Positions 17,362 to 25,668 of a DNA stretch of 64,000 nucleotides are shown piece after piece. The stretch is from Bradyrhizobium nanningense. GTDB taxonomy: Bacteria > Pseudomonadota > Alphaproteobacteria > Rhizobiales > Xanthobacteraceae. The position numbers were made by a program, and so were the translations under genes. Each line of letters starts with the position of its first letter. Position 1 is the stretch's first letter. Under the pieces are notes generated by a model that ran no database searches, was not told the origin of the DNA, and worked only from the letters and a program-made list of their open reading frames with translations. The DNA lies in the NCBI RefSeq assembly GCF_004114535.1, contig NZ_LBJC01000020.1, positions 62,001-126,000 on the forward strand, read 5' to 3'.

Positions 17362-17476
17362 CGACAGCTTGTTCCCCCTCCGGCTGCTCCGGCTAGCTTG
17401 CCGGGCGGTATGGATGGTGGGCTGCAGAAGGGTCGCGGGTCGCAGCGGCATGGCGCTCGCGCGGAGGGCGTAAGAG

Positions 17477-18220
17477 CTAGAGCGCGCCGAGACTGTTCCA
17501 GACGAGGGTGAGGCCCGACAGGAATAACAGGCCGAGCACGACATCGCCAAAATGCTTGTCGTTGAGGGCGTGATAGACGCGTGCGCCGGCCCAGGCGCCG
17601 ATCAAGGTGCCCGGAAAGGCGACCAACGCGAGCCAGACCACTTTGAGCTCGACGAGACCCGATGCGGTCTGCAGCACCAGTGCGGTGGCGAGCACCGTGA
17701 AATTGAACAGCTGGAAGATGCCGCGCCGCTCGTGCTTGTTCCAGCCGCGGATGTTGGCCCACAGGATCGGCAGCGGACCGGACAAACCGGCGAGGCCGCC
17801 AAGAATGCCACCGGCAAAGCCGACCGCGCCATCGGCGATCCGGCCGCCGAACTTGATCGCGAGCGGCCTCTTGTTCAAATACATCGCGCTCGAAAAGATC
17901 AGGATCAGCACGCCGACGCTCAGCTTGAACACTTTGGGGTCGGCCGAGGCGATCATCATGGTCCCCAGCGGCACACCGATCAGCCCTCCGATCAGGAACG
18001 GCCAGACCAGCGAGAGGTCGAAGCTCTTCCACATCGAGGGCAATGTCGAGGTCTGCGCGATCACCGAGCAGATCAGCACCAGGGGCACCGCGAGCGAGGG
18101 CGGCAGCACGTAGAGCCAGATGCCGAGCGCCATCAACGCCGTGCCGAACCCTGCCAGCCCCGAAACGAAGCCCCCGGCCAGCGCGCCGAACAGCAGCAGG
18201 ACATAGGTGAGCGTTTCCAA
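17477..18220 (-). CDS. TSUP family permease (TauE/SafE-like)
   Basis: A 247-residue protein with about eight helices. GALAGGFVSGLAGFGTALMA is the first of two glycine-rich repeats; GFAGGILGGLAGLSGPLPIL is the second, a TSUP hallmark. These permeases move sulfur-containing or organic anions such as sulfite or sulfoacetate, but the substrate is not evident here and no sulfur gene is nearby. TTG 18220 is taken as start because GAGGA lies seven bases before it. The longer frame to 18340 begins with Cys/Arg-rich sequence that does not look like protein. Confidence 0.82.
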   Translation of the reverse strand: METLTYVLLLFGALAGGFVSGLAGFGTALMALGIWLYVLPPSLAVPLVLICSVIAQTSTLPSMWKSFDLSLVWPFLIGGLIGVPLGTMMIASADPKVFKLSVGVLILIFSSAMYLNKRPLAIKFGGRIADGAVGFAGGILGGLAGLSGPLPILWANIRGWNKHERRGIFQLFNFTVLATALVLQTASGLVELKVVWLALVAFPGTLIGAWAGARVYHALNDKHFGDVVLGLLFLSGLTLVWNSLGAL

Positions 18221-18438
18221 CAGATTGTCCTCTTCGCGGGGGCGATCCCGAACAGTTGATCGCCATCGCTCGCATAACACGCTTGCTGCCGTGCAGGTCA
18301 ATCCATGCTGCACGCAGGCGTGATCTGCGGCATCGGGCATTCGCGGAAGACGCGCCTACATGACGGTCGTACTTCAATCCGGGCCGCTACCCGACGTGGT
18401 CGTCCGCTCGGTCCCGAATGCGATGACGGAGAATGACC

Positions 18439-18702
18439 ATGACCCGCACCAAGATCGCCGTTGCAGCCGCGCTGTTGGCGGCAGTGCTGATGCCGACGAT
18501 GGCCCAGGCGCAGTTGTCCGAGCCCGCGGCCTATCAGGCCGCTCATCCTGACCGCGATGTGCTCAATGGCGGCCAGCTTACGCCTGCGGCGCGTGCGGCT
18601 CTCGGCCAGCACGGAGCGCCTGATGATGCCTATGCGTCGCAGGCCTATCCGTCGTCCGCGGTGCCGGTCGTGCGCTCCGGCCATCGCCATCATCGTCGAT
18701 GA
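18439..18702 (+). CDS. Small secreted protein of unknown function
   Basis: The protein has 87 residues. A signal peptide (MTRTKIAVAAALLAAVLMPT, cleavage after AQA) leaves a mature part of about 60 residues with no Cys and a His/Arg-rich end (SGHRHHRR). GGAG lies seven bases before ATG 18439; an ATG six bases upstream is too close to that site. The family is not recognised. The end is two bases from the convergent MocR-type gene, so the two frames meet tail to tail. Confidence 0.6.
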   Translation: MTRTKIAVAAALLAAVLMPTMAQAQLSEPAAYQAAHPDRDVLNGGQLTPAARAALGQHGAPDDAYASQAYPSSAVPVVRSGHRHHRR

Positions 18703-18703
18703 T

Positions 18704-20074
18704 CTAGACGATCTGTCTGGTCTCGGCGGGCTGCCGCAGCGCGCCGACCAGGATGCGCAACGCTTCCGTCAATTCGGATCTGTTCCGGGCCGCTCCCAGC
18801 GAGACGCGTGCCGCGTGCGTCGGTGTTCCACCGACTGTGAACGCATCGGCGGCGACGATCGCAAGTCCGTTCCGGAGCAGATCTGCGGCGACATCGGGCC
18901 GGCGCTCGGGCAGTCGCAGCCACAGATGATGCGCGGCGGGCCTGGCCAGGAACTGGAAGCCCTTCAGCGCGCGTTGCGCGAGCTGCTGGCGGCCGACTGC
19001 TTCGTTGCGGATGGCGGTGATGATGCGATCGGCAACGCCGCTTTCGATCCAATGCGTTACCAGCGCGACCATCAGCGGCGCCGGCATCTGCACGGTCGCC
19101 TGCAAGGACATACGCATTTCCCGCTGCGCGGCGCTGTCGGGCGTCACCAGATAGGCGACGCGCAGCGCCGGCGCGATGCATTTTGACAGCGTGGTCGCGA
19201 GATAAGTCCGTTCCGCAATGAGATTGGCGATCGGCGATGCCGAGCGGTCGAGCAGGCCGTAGGCGTCGTCCTCGATCAGGACCGTGGCGGCGTCGCGGAT
19301 GATCTTTGCGATGGCACTGCGCCGCTCGGGAGAGAGCGTCGCCGTGGTTGGGTTATGCAACGTCGGAATGAGATAGACGGCCTTAGGCCGATGCGTGCGG
19401 CAGGCCTTTGCCAGCGCATCGGGCAGGATGCCGCCGTCGTCCATGGCGACGCCGACGAGCTTGATGCCGAGCCGCACTGCTGCCGCCTTGATACCGGGGA
19501 AGGTGAGGGCTTCGGTCAGCACGATATCACCAGGCCTCGCAAGGTGCGCGAGCACGTTGAACAGGATCGTCTGCGTGCCGGGAAAGATCACGAGCTTGTC
19601 GGCATGCGCGTCCGGCACCCGTGCACGCATCCAGCGCGCGGCGACGTCACGCTCATGCGCGCTGCCGCCGGGCGGCTGGTAGTTGAGATACGCCGTCAGG
19701 CCGGATTGCGCGCGGATGGAGTCCAATCCGGCGATGATGCGTTCGTCGAGCTGCGCCTCCAGCGGATGCGGCGGCACGTTCATCGACAGATCGATCGCGA
19801 CGGGATGCGGCAGGTCGACCGCGCGGCGCGCGCTGGTCTCCGACACGAACGAGCCCTGTCCGACCCGCGCCTCCATGATGCCGCGCCGCCGCGCCTCGGT
19901 GTAGGCGCATGTCACCGTGGTGAGATCGAGAGCGAGCGCCTTTGCCAGCGCGCGCTGCGTCGGCAGCTGCTGGCCGCGCACCAGCCGGCCGGCGGCGATG
20001 TCGGCCTCCATGGCCTCGACGATGCGCTGGTAGCGCGGGCCGGATAGCTCCGAGATTGTCGGGGTCCAATCCAT
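18704..20074 (-). CDS. MocR-type regulator (GntR HTH fused to aminotransferase domain)
   Basis: The protein has 456 residues. The N-terminal winged helix (RYQRIVEAMEADIAAGRLVR, then LPTQRALAKALALDLTTVTC) is GntR-like. From about residue 110 an aminotransferase class I fold follows, with FPGTQTILFNVLAHLARPGD, PTLHNPTTATLSPERR and TTLSKCIAPALRVAY, the Lys that would hold PLP. MocR proteins usually sense PLP or an amine rather than catalyse transamination. Candidate targets are its own promoter and the divergent DUF983 gene: the start codons are about 80 bases apart and phased direct repeats lie between. Start ATG 20074; a longer frame to 20407 looks non-coding. Confidence 0.85.
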   Translation of the reverse strand: MDWTPTISELSGPRYQRIVEAMEADIAAGRLVRGQQLPTQRALAKALALDLTTVTCAYTEARRRGIMEARVGQGSFVSETSARRAVDLPHPVAIDLSMNVPPHPLEAQLDERIIAGLDSIRAQSGLTAYLNYQPPGGSAHERDVAARWMRARVPDAHADKLVIFPGTQTILFNVLAHLARPGDIVLTEALTFPGIKAAAVRLGIKLVGVAMDDGGILPDALAKACRTHRPKAVYLIPTLHNPTTATLSPERRSAIAKIIRDAATVLIEDDAYGLLDRSASPIANLIAERTYLATTLSKCIAPALRVAYLVTPDSAAQREMRMSLQATVQMPAPLMVALVTHWIESGVADRIITAIRNEAVGRQQLAQRALKGFQFLARPAAHHLWLRLPERRPDVAADLLRNGLAIVAADAFTVGGTPTHAARVSLGAARNRSELTEALRILVGALRQPAETRQIV

Positions 20075-20098
20075 GCAATTAGGCCCATATCCTTTGAA

Positions 20099-20128
20099 TG
20101 TATGGATGCAAATTCTTATTGTATGGAT
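20099..20128. promoter_or_regulatory. Phased direct repeats at the MocR promoter
   Basis: TGTATGGAT occurs at 20099-20107 and again at 20120-20128, exactly 21 bases or two helical turns apart, within the divergent promoter region. MocR/PdxR-type regulators typically bind direct repeats on one face of the DNA, so this is a candidate operator. It argues for the later start (20153) of the DUF983 gene, because earlier start codons lie inside the repeats. Confidence 0.5.
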
Positions 20129-20152
20129 CGTCGAAAGGGAAGAGGTGTGGTC

Positions 20153-20587
20153 ATGGCGGCCGGTTCGGTCTCTCTGGGGAAGGCGATGTGGCGTGGCTTT
20201 GGCGGCAAGTGCCCGAATTGCGGCGAAGGGCACCTCTTCGGCCGTTTCCTGAAAGTCGCCCCCGCTTGCGATCATTGCGGCGAGGAGCTGTCTCACCAGC
20301 GCGCCGACGACTTTCCCGCCTATCTCGTAATGGTCGTGGTCGGCCATCTCGTGGTGCCGGCGATTCTCGCGGTCGAGACCGCCTACGCGCCGGCCGTCTG
20401 GCTGCAATTGGCGGTGTGGCTGCCGGTGACGCTGTTCGCCTCGCTCGCATTGCTACAGCCGACCAAGGGCGCCATCGTCGGGCTGCAATGGCAGATCGGC
20501 ATGCACGGCTTCGAGGCGAGCAAGCAGCGGCGCGAGGCCGTCGAGCTTGCGCCCGTCCTCGTGAAGGCGGACACGCGCGCAGCCTGA
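20153..20587 (+). CDS. DUF983 membrane protein with zinc-ribbon-like Cys pairs
   Basis: The protein has 144 residues. CPNCGEGHLFGRF and CDHCGEEL give two CxxC pairs suited to binding zinc. DDFPAYLVMVVVGHLVVPAI and WLQLAVWLPVTLFASLAL are two membrane helices. The arrangement matches DUF983, a family common in alphaproteobacteria with no firm function, sometimes found near cytochrome oxidase or transport genes. AGAGG lies before ATG 20153. Divergent from the MocR-type gene, which may control it. Confidence 0.78.
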   Translation: MAAGSVSLGKAMWRGFGGKCPNCGEGHLFGRFLKVAPACDHCGEELSHQRADDFPAYLVMVVVGHLVVPAILAVETAYAPAVWLQLAVWLPVTLFASLALLQPTKGAIVGLQWQIGMHGFEASKQRREAVELAPVLVKADTRAA

Positions 20588-20649
20588 GCAGACGCAGCAT
20601 CGCGCGGGCTGCCGCTGAACTCCATCGTATCAACAGCAATGAAAATGGT

Positions 20650-20681
20650 GAGGGGCCCGGCGCAGTCACGCCGAACCCCTC
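20650..20681 (-). terminator. Terminator of the RNase P RNA gene
   Basis: Read on the minus strand, GAGGGGTTCGGCG and CGCCGGGCCCCTC form a strong stem with a TGACTG loop, followed by ACCATTTTCATT. It lies directly after the 3' end of the RNase P RNA. The U-run is weak but the stem is very stable. Confidence 0.75.
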
Positions 20682-20689
20682 GTTGCAAG

Positions 20690-21116
20690 ATATCAGCCGG
20701 CCTGTAAGCCGGGTTCTGTAGGGCACCGCCCGCTTGCGCGAACGATACGTGACGGCCATTCCTCTGGGACCGTGTTTGCACACGGCCTCGAGCAACCTAC
20801 CCGGACGGCGGGCCTGACATCGCCCCGCGGCGTTATCGCTTTCGCGAACAGCCCGCTACGCCGTCCCTATTCGGTCTTGCTCCCGGTGGGGTTTGCCATG
20901 CCGGCTCCGTTGCCGCAGCCGCGGTGCGCTCTTACCGCACCTTTTCACCCTTACCCCGCGAAGCCGAAGGCCAAGCGGGGCGGTTCGTTCTCTGTGGCAC
21001 TTTCCCTGGGGTCACCCCCGCCGGACGTTATCCGGCACCGCATGTCAAGGGAGCCCGGACTTTCCTCCCCGGCGGCCTTTCGGCACCTGCCGGAGCGGCC
21101 GTCCGGCCGACTGACC
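20690..21116 (-). ncRNA. rnpB: RNase P RNA (bacterial class A)
   Basis: The catalytic RNA that trims tRNA 5' leaders. On the minus strand the 5' part has GAGGAAAGTCCGGGCTCC, the universal P4/CR-I sequence, and further on CACAGAGAACGAACCGCC, the CR-II/III region. The ends pair to form P1: TCAGTCGGCC near the 5' end pairs with GGCCGGCTGA near the 3' end, with one G-U. The length of about 425 nt fits a class A RNA. Ends are estimated from the P1 helix, to within a few bases. A terminator hairpin follows at 20650-20681. Open frames in this stretch are not genes. Confidence 0.93.
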
Positions 21117-21262
21117 GGTAACGCATGGGCATTTGTGACGGTTTCGTCAAGCCGATATCGCTGAGCACGCGGCCTGCAAATAATTTATCCTGAAGATGTC
21201 GTTTGGAGCGTGCCCCGTTCGACTGGATGCCGGCGACACAGCCGAACAACAGGAGTGAAGCG

Positions 21263-21616
21263 ATGCAATATCTGCTGATGATCTACCAGAACGAGGCCGA
21301 GTACGCGAAGATTGACACGGGAACCAGCCAGAAGATGTCGGCGGAATATGAGGCCTTTACGCAATCCATCATCCGGAACGGCAATTTCAAGGCCGGCGAT
21401 CGGCTCCGCCCGACCACGACCGCGACCACGGTGCGCGTGCGCGATGGCAAAACGCTGACGACCGATGGTCCGTTCGCGGAAACGCGCGAGCAGCTCGGCG
21501 GCTACTACCTGATCGAGGCCAAGGATCTCAATGCTGCGATCGAGATCGCCGCGCGAATTCCGAGCGCGCGTGTCGGCTCGATCGAGGTGCGGCCGATCTG
21601 GGTCTACGACAAGTGA
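21263..21616 (+). CDS. YCII-related DGPF-domain protein
   Basis: The protein has 117 residues. MQYLLMIYQNEAEYAK is the typical opening, and TTDGPFAETREQLGGYY carries the DGPF motif that names the family (PF03795). It is a small ferredoxin-like fold with no assigned enzyme activity. AGGAG lies seven bases before ATG 21263. It is followed 22 bases later by an ECF42-type sigma factor, and in that group of systems DGPF genes are the usual neighbours and targets. Confidence 0.88.
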   Translation: MQYLLMIYQNEAEYAKIDTGTSQKMSAEYEAFTQSIIRNGNFKAGDRLRPTTTATTVRVRDGKTLTTDGPFAETREQLGGYYLIEAKDLNAAIEIAARIPSARVGSIEVRPIWVYDK

Positions 21617-21638
21617 CGGCTAGCCTGCGCATTGACGC

Positions 21639-22871
21639 ATGAATCCGGGCGAGATCGACAAGATCTTCCGCGACGAGGCGGGGCGAGCGCTGGCCACGCT
21701 GATCCGCCTCGTCGGCGATTTCGATCTTGCCGAGGACGCGCTCCAGGATGCCGTTGCGGTTGCGCTCGAACGCTGGGCAGCGTGTGGGCTGCCCGACAAT
21801 CCGCGCGCGTGGCTGGTCAATGTCGCCAAGCACAAGGCGATCGATCGGGTGCGCCGCCAAGCGGTCTTCCGCGGCAAGCAGCAGGCGCTCGTGCACGAGC
21901 TCGAGCTGAACGCGCAAACGGTCGACGAGCCGCCCTCGATACTCGACGACGACATGCTGCGGCTGATTTTCACCTGTTGCCATCCGGCGTTCGCAGCCGA
22001 GGTCCAGGTCGCGCTGACGCTGCGTACCGTCTGCGGGCTGTCGACCACGCAGGTTGCGCGCGCCTTTCTCATCAGTGAGGAGGCGATGGCGCAGCAGCTG
22101 GTCCGCGCCAAGCAGAAGATCAGGCTCGCCGGTATCCCCTATGAAGTGCCCGAGCGCGACGCGCTGGCGCCGCGACTCGATGGCGTGCTCGCCGTGATCT
22201 ATCTGGTCTTCACGGAAGGCTATGTCGCGACCGAGGGCGCGGATCTGATGCGACCCGATCTTGCGGCTGAGGCGATCCGGCTCGGCCGCCTGCTTGACCG
22301 GCTGGTGCCGGATCGCGCCGGCGTCAAGGGCCTACTGGCCCTGATGCTGCTGCACGATGCGCGCCGCGCCGGGCGCAAGACGTCGGCCGGCGATATCGTG
22401 CTGCTGGAAGAGCAGGACCGTATGTTGTGGGATCGCGCGCAGATCGAGGAAGGCCTGCGCCTGGTCGACGATGCGCTGCGGGTCCCCGGCCGACCGCAGC
22501 CTTATGCAGTACAGGCCGCGATCGCCGCGCTGCATGCGCGTGCGCCGAGCTTTGCGCAAACCGACTGGCGGCAAATCGCCGGGCTCTACGAGGTCTTGCT
22601 GCGCATCGGTTCCTCGCCGGTGATCGAACTCAACCACGCTGCCGCCGTGTCGATGGTCGATGGGCCGGCACGCGCGCTCGATCTCGTCGATGCGATCAGT
22701 GCCCGAGGCGGGCTCCGTGGCTATGAGCTGTTGCCCGCCGTGCGCGCGGATCTGTTGCGGCGGCTTGGCCGCGACGACGAAGCGCGCGAGGCCTACCGCG
22801 CGGCGACGCAGGCGACACAGCTCGAGCCGTTGCGGAGATTGTATGCGCGAAGGATGAGGGAGATGGGGTAG
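21639..22871 (+). CDS. ECF42-type RNA polymerase sigma factor with long C-terminal domain
   Basis: A 410-residue protein. Residues 1-75 form sigma region 2 (FRDEAGRALATLIRLVGDFD, LAEDALQDAVAVAL). Residues 110-165 form region 4 (TLRTVCGLSTTQVARAFLIS, EEAMAQQLVRAKQKI). The remaining 240 residues form the helical TPR-like extension of the SigJ/ECF42 group (LVFTEGY, LGRLLDRLVPD, PYAVQAAIAALHA, IELNHAAAVSM). In this group the extension replaces an anti-sigma partner. The gene lies directly after a DGPF protein, its standard companion. No anti-sigma gene is present. Confidence 0.88.
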   Translation: MNPGEIDKIFRDEAGRALATLIRLVGDFDLAEDALQDAVAVALERWAACGLPDNPRAWLVNVAKHKAIDRVRRQAVFRGKQQALVHELELNAQTVDEPPSILDDDMLRLIFTCCHPAFAAEVQVALTLRTVCGLSTTQVARAFLISEEAMAQQLVRAKQKIRLAGIPYEVPERDALAPRLDGVLAVIYLVFTEGYVATEGADLMRPDLAAEAIRLGRLLDRLVPDRAGVKGLLALMLLHDARRAGRKTSAGDIVLLEEQDRMLWDRAQIEEGLRLVDDALRVPGRPQPYAVQAAIAALHARAPSFAQTDWRQIAGLYEVLLRIGSSPVIELNHAAAVSMVDGPARALDLVDAISARGGLRGYELLPAVRADLLRRLGRDDEAREAYRAATQATQLEPLRRLYARRMREMG

Positions 22872-22873
22872 GG

Positions 22874-22966
22874 CTCTCGTGCGCTGCAGAGCCGGGGCCC
22901 ATCCTGCAACGAGCCGTGGCGCCGACTGGGTCCCGGCTCGCACTTCGCGCGTCCGGGACACGAGAG
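22874..22966. repeat. Intergenic palindromic element, family C copy 1
   Basis: It shares GTGCGCTGCAGAGCCGGGGCC, TGGGTCCCGGCTC and CGTCCGGGACACGAG with copies at 34842-34958, 48426-48555 and 60464-60587. It lies between the convergent sigma factor and amidase genes. Confidence 0.82.
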
Positions 22967-22987
22967 CGAACCGCGGAGTTTACGCCG

Positions 22988-23854
22988 TCACTTCGATGCG
23001 ACCGGCGTCCCCTCCGGCGGCAGGCTCGCCAGCAGCGCCTGCAACGTGGACAGCGTCGAGTGATCCGCGACCCCATCGAGCCGCGCCGGGCGGAAATGGC
23101 GCTGGAAGGCCGTGACGACTTCCATGGTCGCGGCGTCGTATTTGCCGGTCAGCGGCACGCCGTAGCCGTATCTGGCGAGCGCCTGCTGCATGCTCAGCAC
23201 CTCGTCGCTGATGGTGCCGAGCATCAGAGTCTCGCCGCGCACGACGGGAGCGGGCGTAACCCAGTGACCGACGCCGGAATTGGCGAGCGAGTGCCACGGA
23301 AACTTCTCGCCGGGGTCCTTCTTGCGCGCCGGCGAGACGTCGGAATGGCCGAGCACCCGGTGAGGCGGCACCTTGCGGCGGAGCGTGATGCCGCGGCACA
23401 GCGCGATCACGGCGGCGATCTGGCGCAGCGGAAACTCCGGATAGCCCCAATCATGGCCGCGATTGATGATCTCGATGCCGATCGAGCAGGAGTTGATGTC
23501 ATCTTCGCCGGCCCACGAGGAAACGCCGGCGTGCCAGGCGCGCTTGGTCTCGGACACGCATTGCACGATGCGGCCGTCTTCCAGCACGACGTAATGCGCC
23601 GACACTTCCGTCCCGGCCGTGCACAGCCGCGCCAGCGCGCCCTCGACATCGGGCATGCCGGTGTAGTGCAGCACGATCATGTCGGGCTGCCGTCCCTTGT
23701 TGCGCTCGCCATAGTTCGGCGAGGGGATGATGTCGGAGACGATCGAGGAGTCCGGCTCGAACGTCCGCATGTTCGCCGCGGTCTTGGGAACCGGGAGAAC
23801 GCGTTGACGCTTCGAATCGGATCCAGACGGCGTGGACGAACCGGATGGCGGCAT
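22988..23854 (-). CDS. N-acetylmuramoyl-L-alanine amidase with peptidoglycan-binding domain
   Basis: The protein has 288 residues. The Amidase_2 domain covers about residues 45-195. Its zinc ligands are probably His63 (VLHYTGM), His170 (HRVLGHSDVSP) and Asp180 (KKDPGEKFPW), as in AmpD/AmiD enzymes that cut between MurNAc and L-Ala. Residues from about 215 form a PG_binding_1 domain (LSMQQALARYGYGVPLTGKY, VVTAFQRHFRPARLDG). No clear signal peptide follows ATG 23854, which favours a cytoplasmic, AmpD-like recycling role, although export by an earlier start cannot be excluded. It lies just before the dcw cluster on the opposite strand. Confidence 0.85.
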   Translation of the reverse strand: MPPSGSSTPSGSDSKRQRVLPVPKTAANMRTFEPDSSIVSDIIPSPNYGERNKGRQPDMIVLHYTGMPDVEGALARLCTAGTEVSAHYVVLEDGRIVQCVSETKRAWHAGVSSWAGEDDINSCSIGIEIINRGHDWGYPEFPLRQIAAVIALCRGITLRRKVPPHRVLGHSDVSPARKKDPGEKFPWHSLANSGVGHWVTPAPVVRGETLMLGTISDEVLSMQQALARYGYGVPLTGKYDAATMEVVTAFQRHFRPARLDGVADHSTLSTLQALLASLPPEGTPVASK

Positions 23855-24052
23855 AGGCAACTCAAGTCGGATGAGAATGGGCCAAGCCCTTCTCTTTACT
23901 ATTCCTTTACCCTCCATTGTGCGCAACCGCGCGGCGCGGTTAATGGATCTATTTTGGCGTATGTGTGTGGATGGAGCATCACCACCGCGTCACCTTTCGA
24001 CTTGTAACCAGCCGATCAACGCTTTCTTAACGCTAAGGGCCGTTACTGAGAG

Positions 24053-24286
24053 ATGAAGAGCCGACCCGCGTCCGGAGGCGGCCAAAGCGTATTTTGGCTC
24101 GAAATCCCATGGCTGCCCGACAAATTCCACTGGCAACACTGGGTTTGCAGCCCGGGATGGCCGGGCTCGGTAACCATGCTGGACTGGGGCTTTGTCGTGG
24201 AACCGCCGCGACGCGGAATGATTCGAGGCGTTATGGGCAGTTACGCCCCCGATCTGGCTTGGTCGTTCGGCAGGCTTGGCGCATGA
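24053..24286 (+). CDS. Possible 77-residue ORF in the dcw leader, coupled to rsmH
   Basis: The frame starts at ATG 24053 and its TGA overlaps the rsmH ATG as ATGA. The product is Trp-rich ([20 protein letters not shown]) with no known domain. Codon use is less G/C-biased at third positions than in neighbouring genes, so it may be leader RNA rather than a gene. It occupies the place where mraZ commonly precedes rsmH in other bacteria, but bears no resemblance to MraZ. The region before it, 23855-24052, contains an inverted repeat AACCGCGC/GCGCGGTT at 23925-23941 and presumably the dcw promoter. Confidence 0.25.
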   Translation: MKSRPASGGGQSVFWLEIPWLPDKFHWQHWVCSPGWPGSVTMLDWGFVVEPPRRGMIRGVMGSYAPDLAWSFGRLGA

Positions 24287-25272
24287 GCTCCGCCCCTCAC
24301 ATTCCCGTGCTCGGCCGCGAGGCCATCGATCATCTGGCGCCGCGCGCGGGCGGGATCTATGTCGATGCCACTTTTGGCGCCGGCGGCTACAGCCGCGCCA
24401 TCCTCGACGTGCCTGGAACCCGCCTGATCGCGATCGACCGTGACCGCACTGCCATCGCAGGCGGTGCCGAGCTGGTCCAGCGCTCCGAGGGCCGGCTGAC
24501 GCTGGTCGAGGACCGCTTCTCCAATCTCGCCGATGTCTGCGCGGCGCAGGGCATCGACACCGTGGACGGCGTCGTGATGGATGTCGGCGTGTCCTCGATG
24601 CAGCTCGACCAGGCCGGCCGCGGCTTCTCGTTCCGCCTCGACGGTCCGCTCGACATGCGGATGGGGCAATCAGGGCCGACTGCGGCCGACATCGTCGCGC
24701 GTGCCTCCGAAGGCGATCTCGCCGACATCATCTATCAGCTCGGCGAGGAGCGGCATTCCCGCCGCATCGCCCGCGCCATCGTGGCCGACCGGCAGGAGAC
24801 CCCGTTCACGACCACGCGTGCGCTTGCCGATCTCATCGGCAGGGTCGTGCGCTCGAAGCCCGGAGATATCCATCCGGCGACACGGACCTTTCAGGCGTTG
24901 CGCATCTTCGTCAACGAGGAACTCGATGAACTCAAGACCGCGCTGGCCGCCGCCGAGCGCGTGCTCAAGCCGGGTGGCCGCCTCGTCGTCGTCTCGTTCC
25001 ATTCGCTGGAAGACCGCATCGTCAAGAACTTCCTGTCTGAGCGCTCGAAGATTGGCGGCGGCTCGCGGCATCTGCCGGAGGTGGCGCAAGCACCGCCGAG
25101 CTTCCAGCTGCTGACGCGGCGGCCCGTCGTCGCCGGCGACGACGAAGTCGCGCATAATCCGCGGGCGCGTTCCGCAAAATTGCGCGCCGCCGAGCGCACC
25201 TCGGCGCCCGCGCATCGGGATGACGAGCAATCGTCCTGGCCAAGACTCTCCGACGTGATGAGGGGTGGCTAG
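24283..25272 (+). CDS. rsmH: 16S rRNA m4C1402 methyltransferase
   Basis: The protein has 329 residues (MraW/RsmH). [13 protein letters not shown] is the conserved opening; [16 protein letters not shown] is the SAM-binding loop. [19 protein letters not shown] and LDGPLDMRM are family signatures, as is [20 protein letters not shown]. It methylates C1402 of 16S rRNA in the ribosomal P site. It is the first recognised gene of the dcw cluster, with ftsL starting four bases after its stop. Confidence 0.95.
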   Translation: MSSAPHIPVLGREAIDHLAPRAGGIYVDATFGAGGYSRAILDVPGTRLIAIDRDRTAIAGGAELVQRSEGRLTLVEDRFSNLADVCAAQGIDTVDGVVMDVGVSSMQLDQAGRGFSFRLDGPLDMRMGQSGPTAADIVARASEGDLADIIYQLGEERHSRRIARAIVADRQETPFTTTRALADLIGRVVRSKPGDIHPATRTFQALRIFVNEELDELKTALAAAERVLKPGGRLVVVSFHSLEDRIVKNFLSERSKIGGGSRHLPEVAQAPPSFQLLTRRPVVAGDDEVAHNPRARSAKLRAAERTSAPAHRDDEQSSWPRLSDVMRGG

Positions 25273-25275
25273 CGC

Positions 25276-25668
25276 ATGCGCATCATTCACCTCCTCGTCA
25301 TTGGCGCGCTGATCTTCGCGGCGGCCTATGTCTACCGGATCAAGATGGACTCCACGGCGCGCACCGAGAAGGTGCTGCGGCTGCATGCGGAGATCCGCGA
25401 GCAGCGCGACGCGATCGCGGCGCTGCGGTCCGAATGGGCCAAGCTCGATGCGCCGCTGCGCCTGCAAGGCCTGTCCGACCGGCATCTGCAGCTGAAGCCG
25501 GTCAACGGCACGCAATATGACTCGCTGAAGAACCTGCCAGAGCGTCCGCCACGGATGTTCAGGCCGGGCGAGCCCGATCCGATCGGGGCGATGCTCAACA
25601 CCATCGAAGCCGCGAGCGATCCTGACAACGTAACGGGCTCCGTGCCTCAGCCCGAGGACAATCAATGA
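25276..25668 (+). CDS. ftsL: Cell division protein FtsL
   Basis: The protein has 130 residues. There is one N-terminal membrane helix (IIHLLVIGALIFAAAYVYRI), then a periplasmic coiled coil (VLRLHAEIREQRDAIAALRS) and a disordered tail. It has the FtsL size and position between rsmH and ftsI; the sequence itself is weakly conserved, so the call rests largely on context. FtsL joins FtsB and FtsQ to activate FtsWI. The stop overlaps the ftsI start as ATGA, indicating coupled translation. Confidence 0.85.
   Translation: MRIIHLLVIGALIFAAAYVYRIKMDSTARTEKVLRLHAEIREQRDAIAALRSEWAKLDAPLRLQGLSDRHLQLKPVNGTQYDSLKNLPERPPRMFRPGEPDPIGAMLNTIEAASDPDNVTGSVPQPEDNQ

Noticed and set aside
15919..17550. A 543-codon minus-strand frame across the MATE gene
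   Set aside because: Antisense shadow with no membrane segment or domain.
20690..21164. Short plus-strand frames over the RNase P RNA
   Set aside because: The stretch folds as RNase P RNA with the universal P4 sequences, so the frames are accidental.
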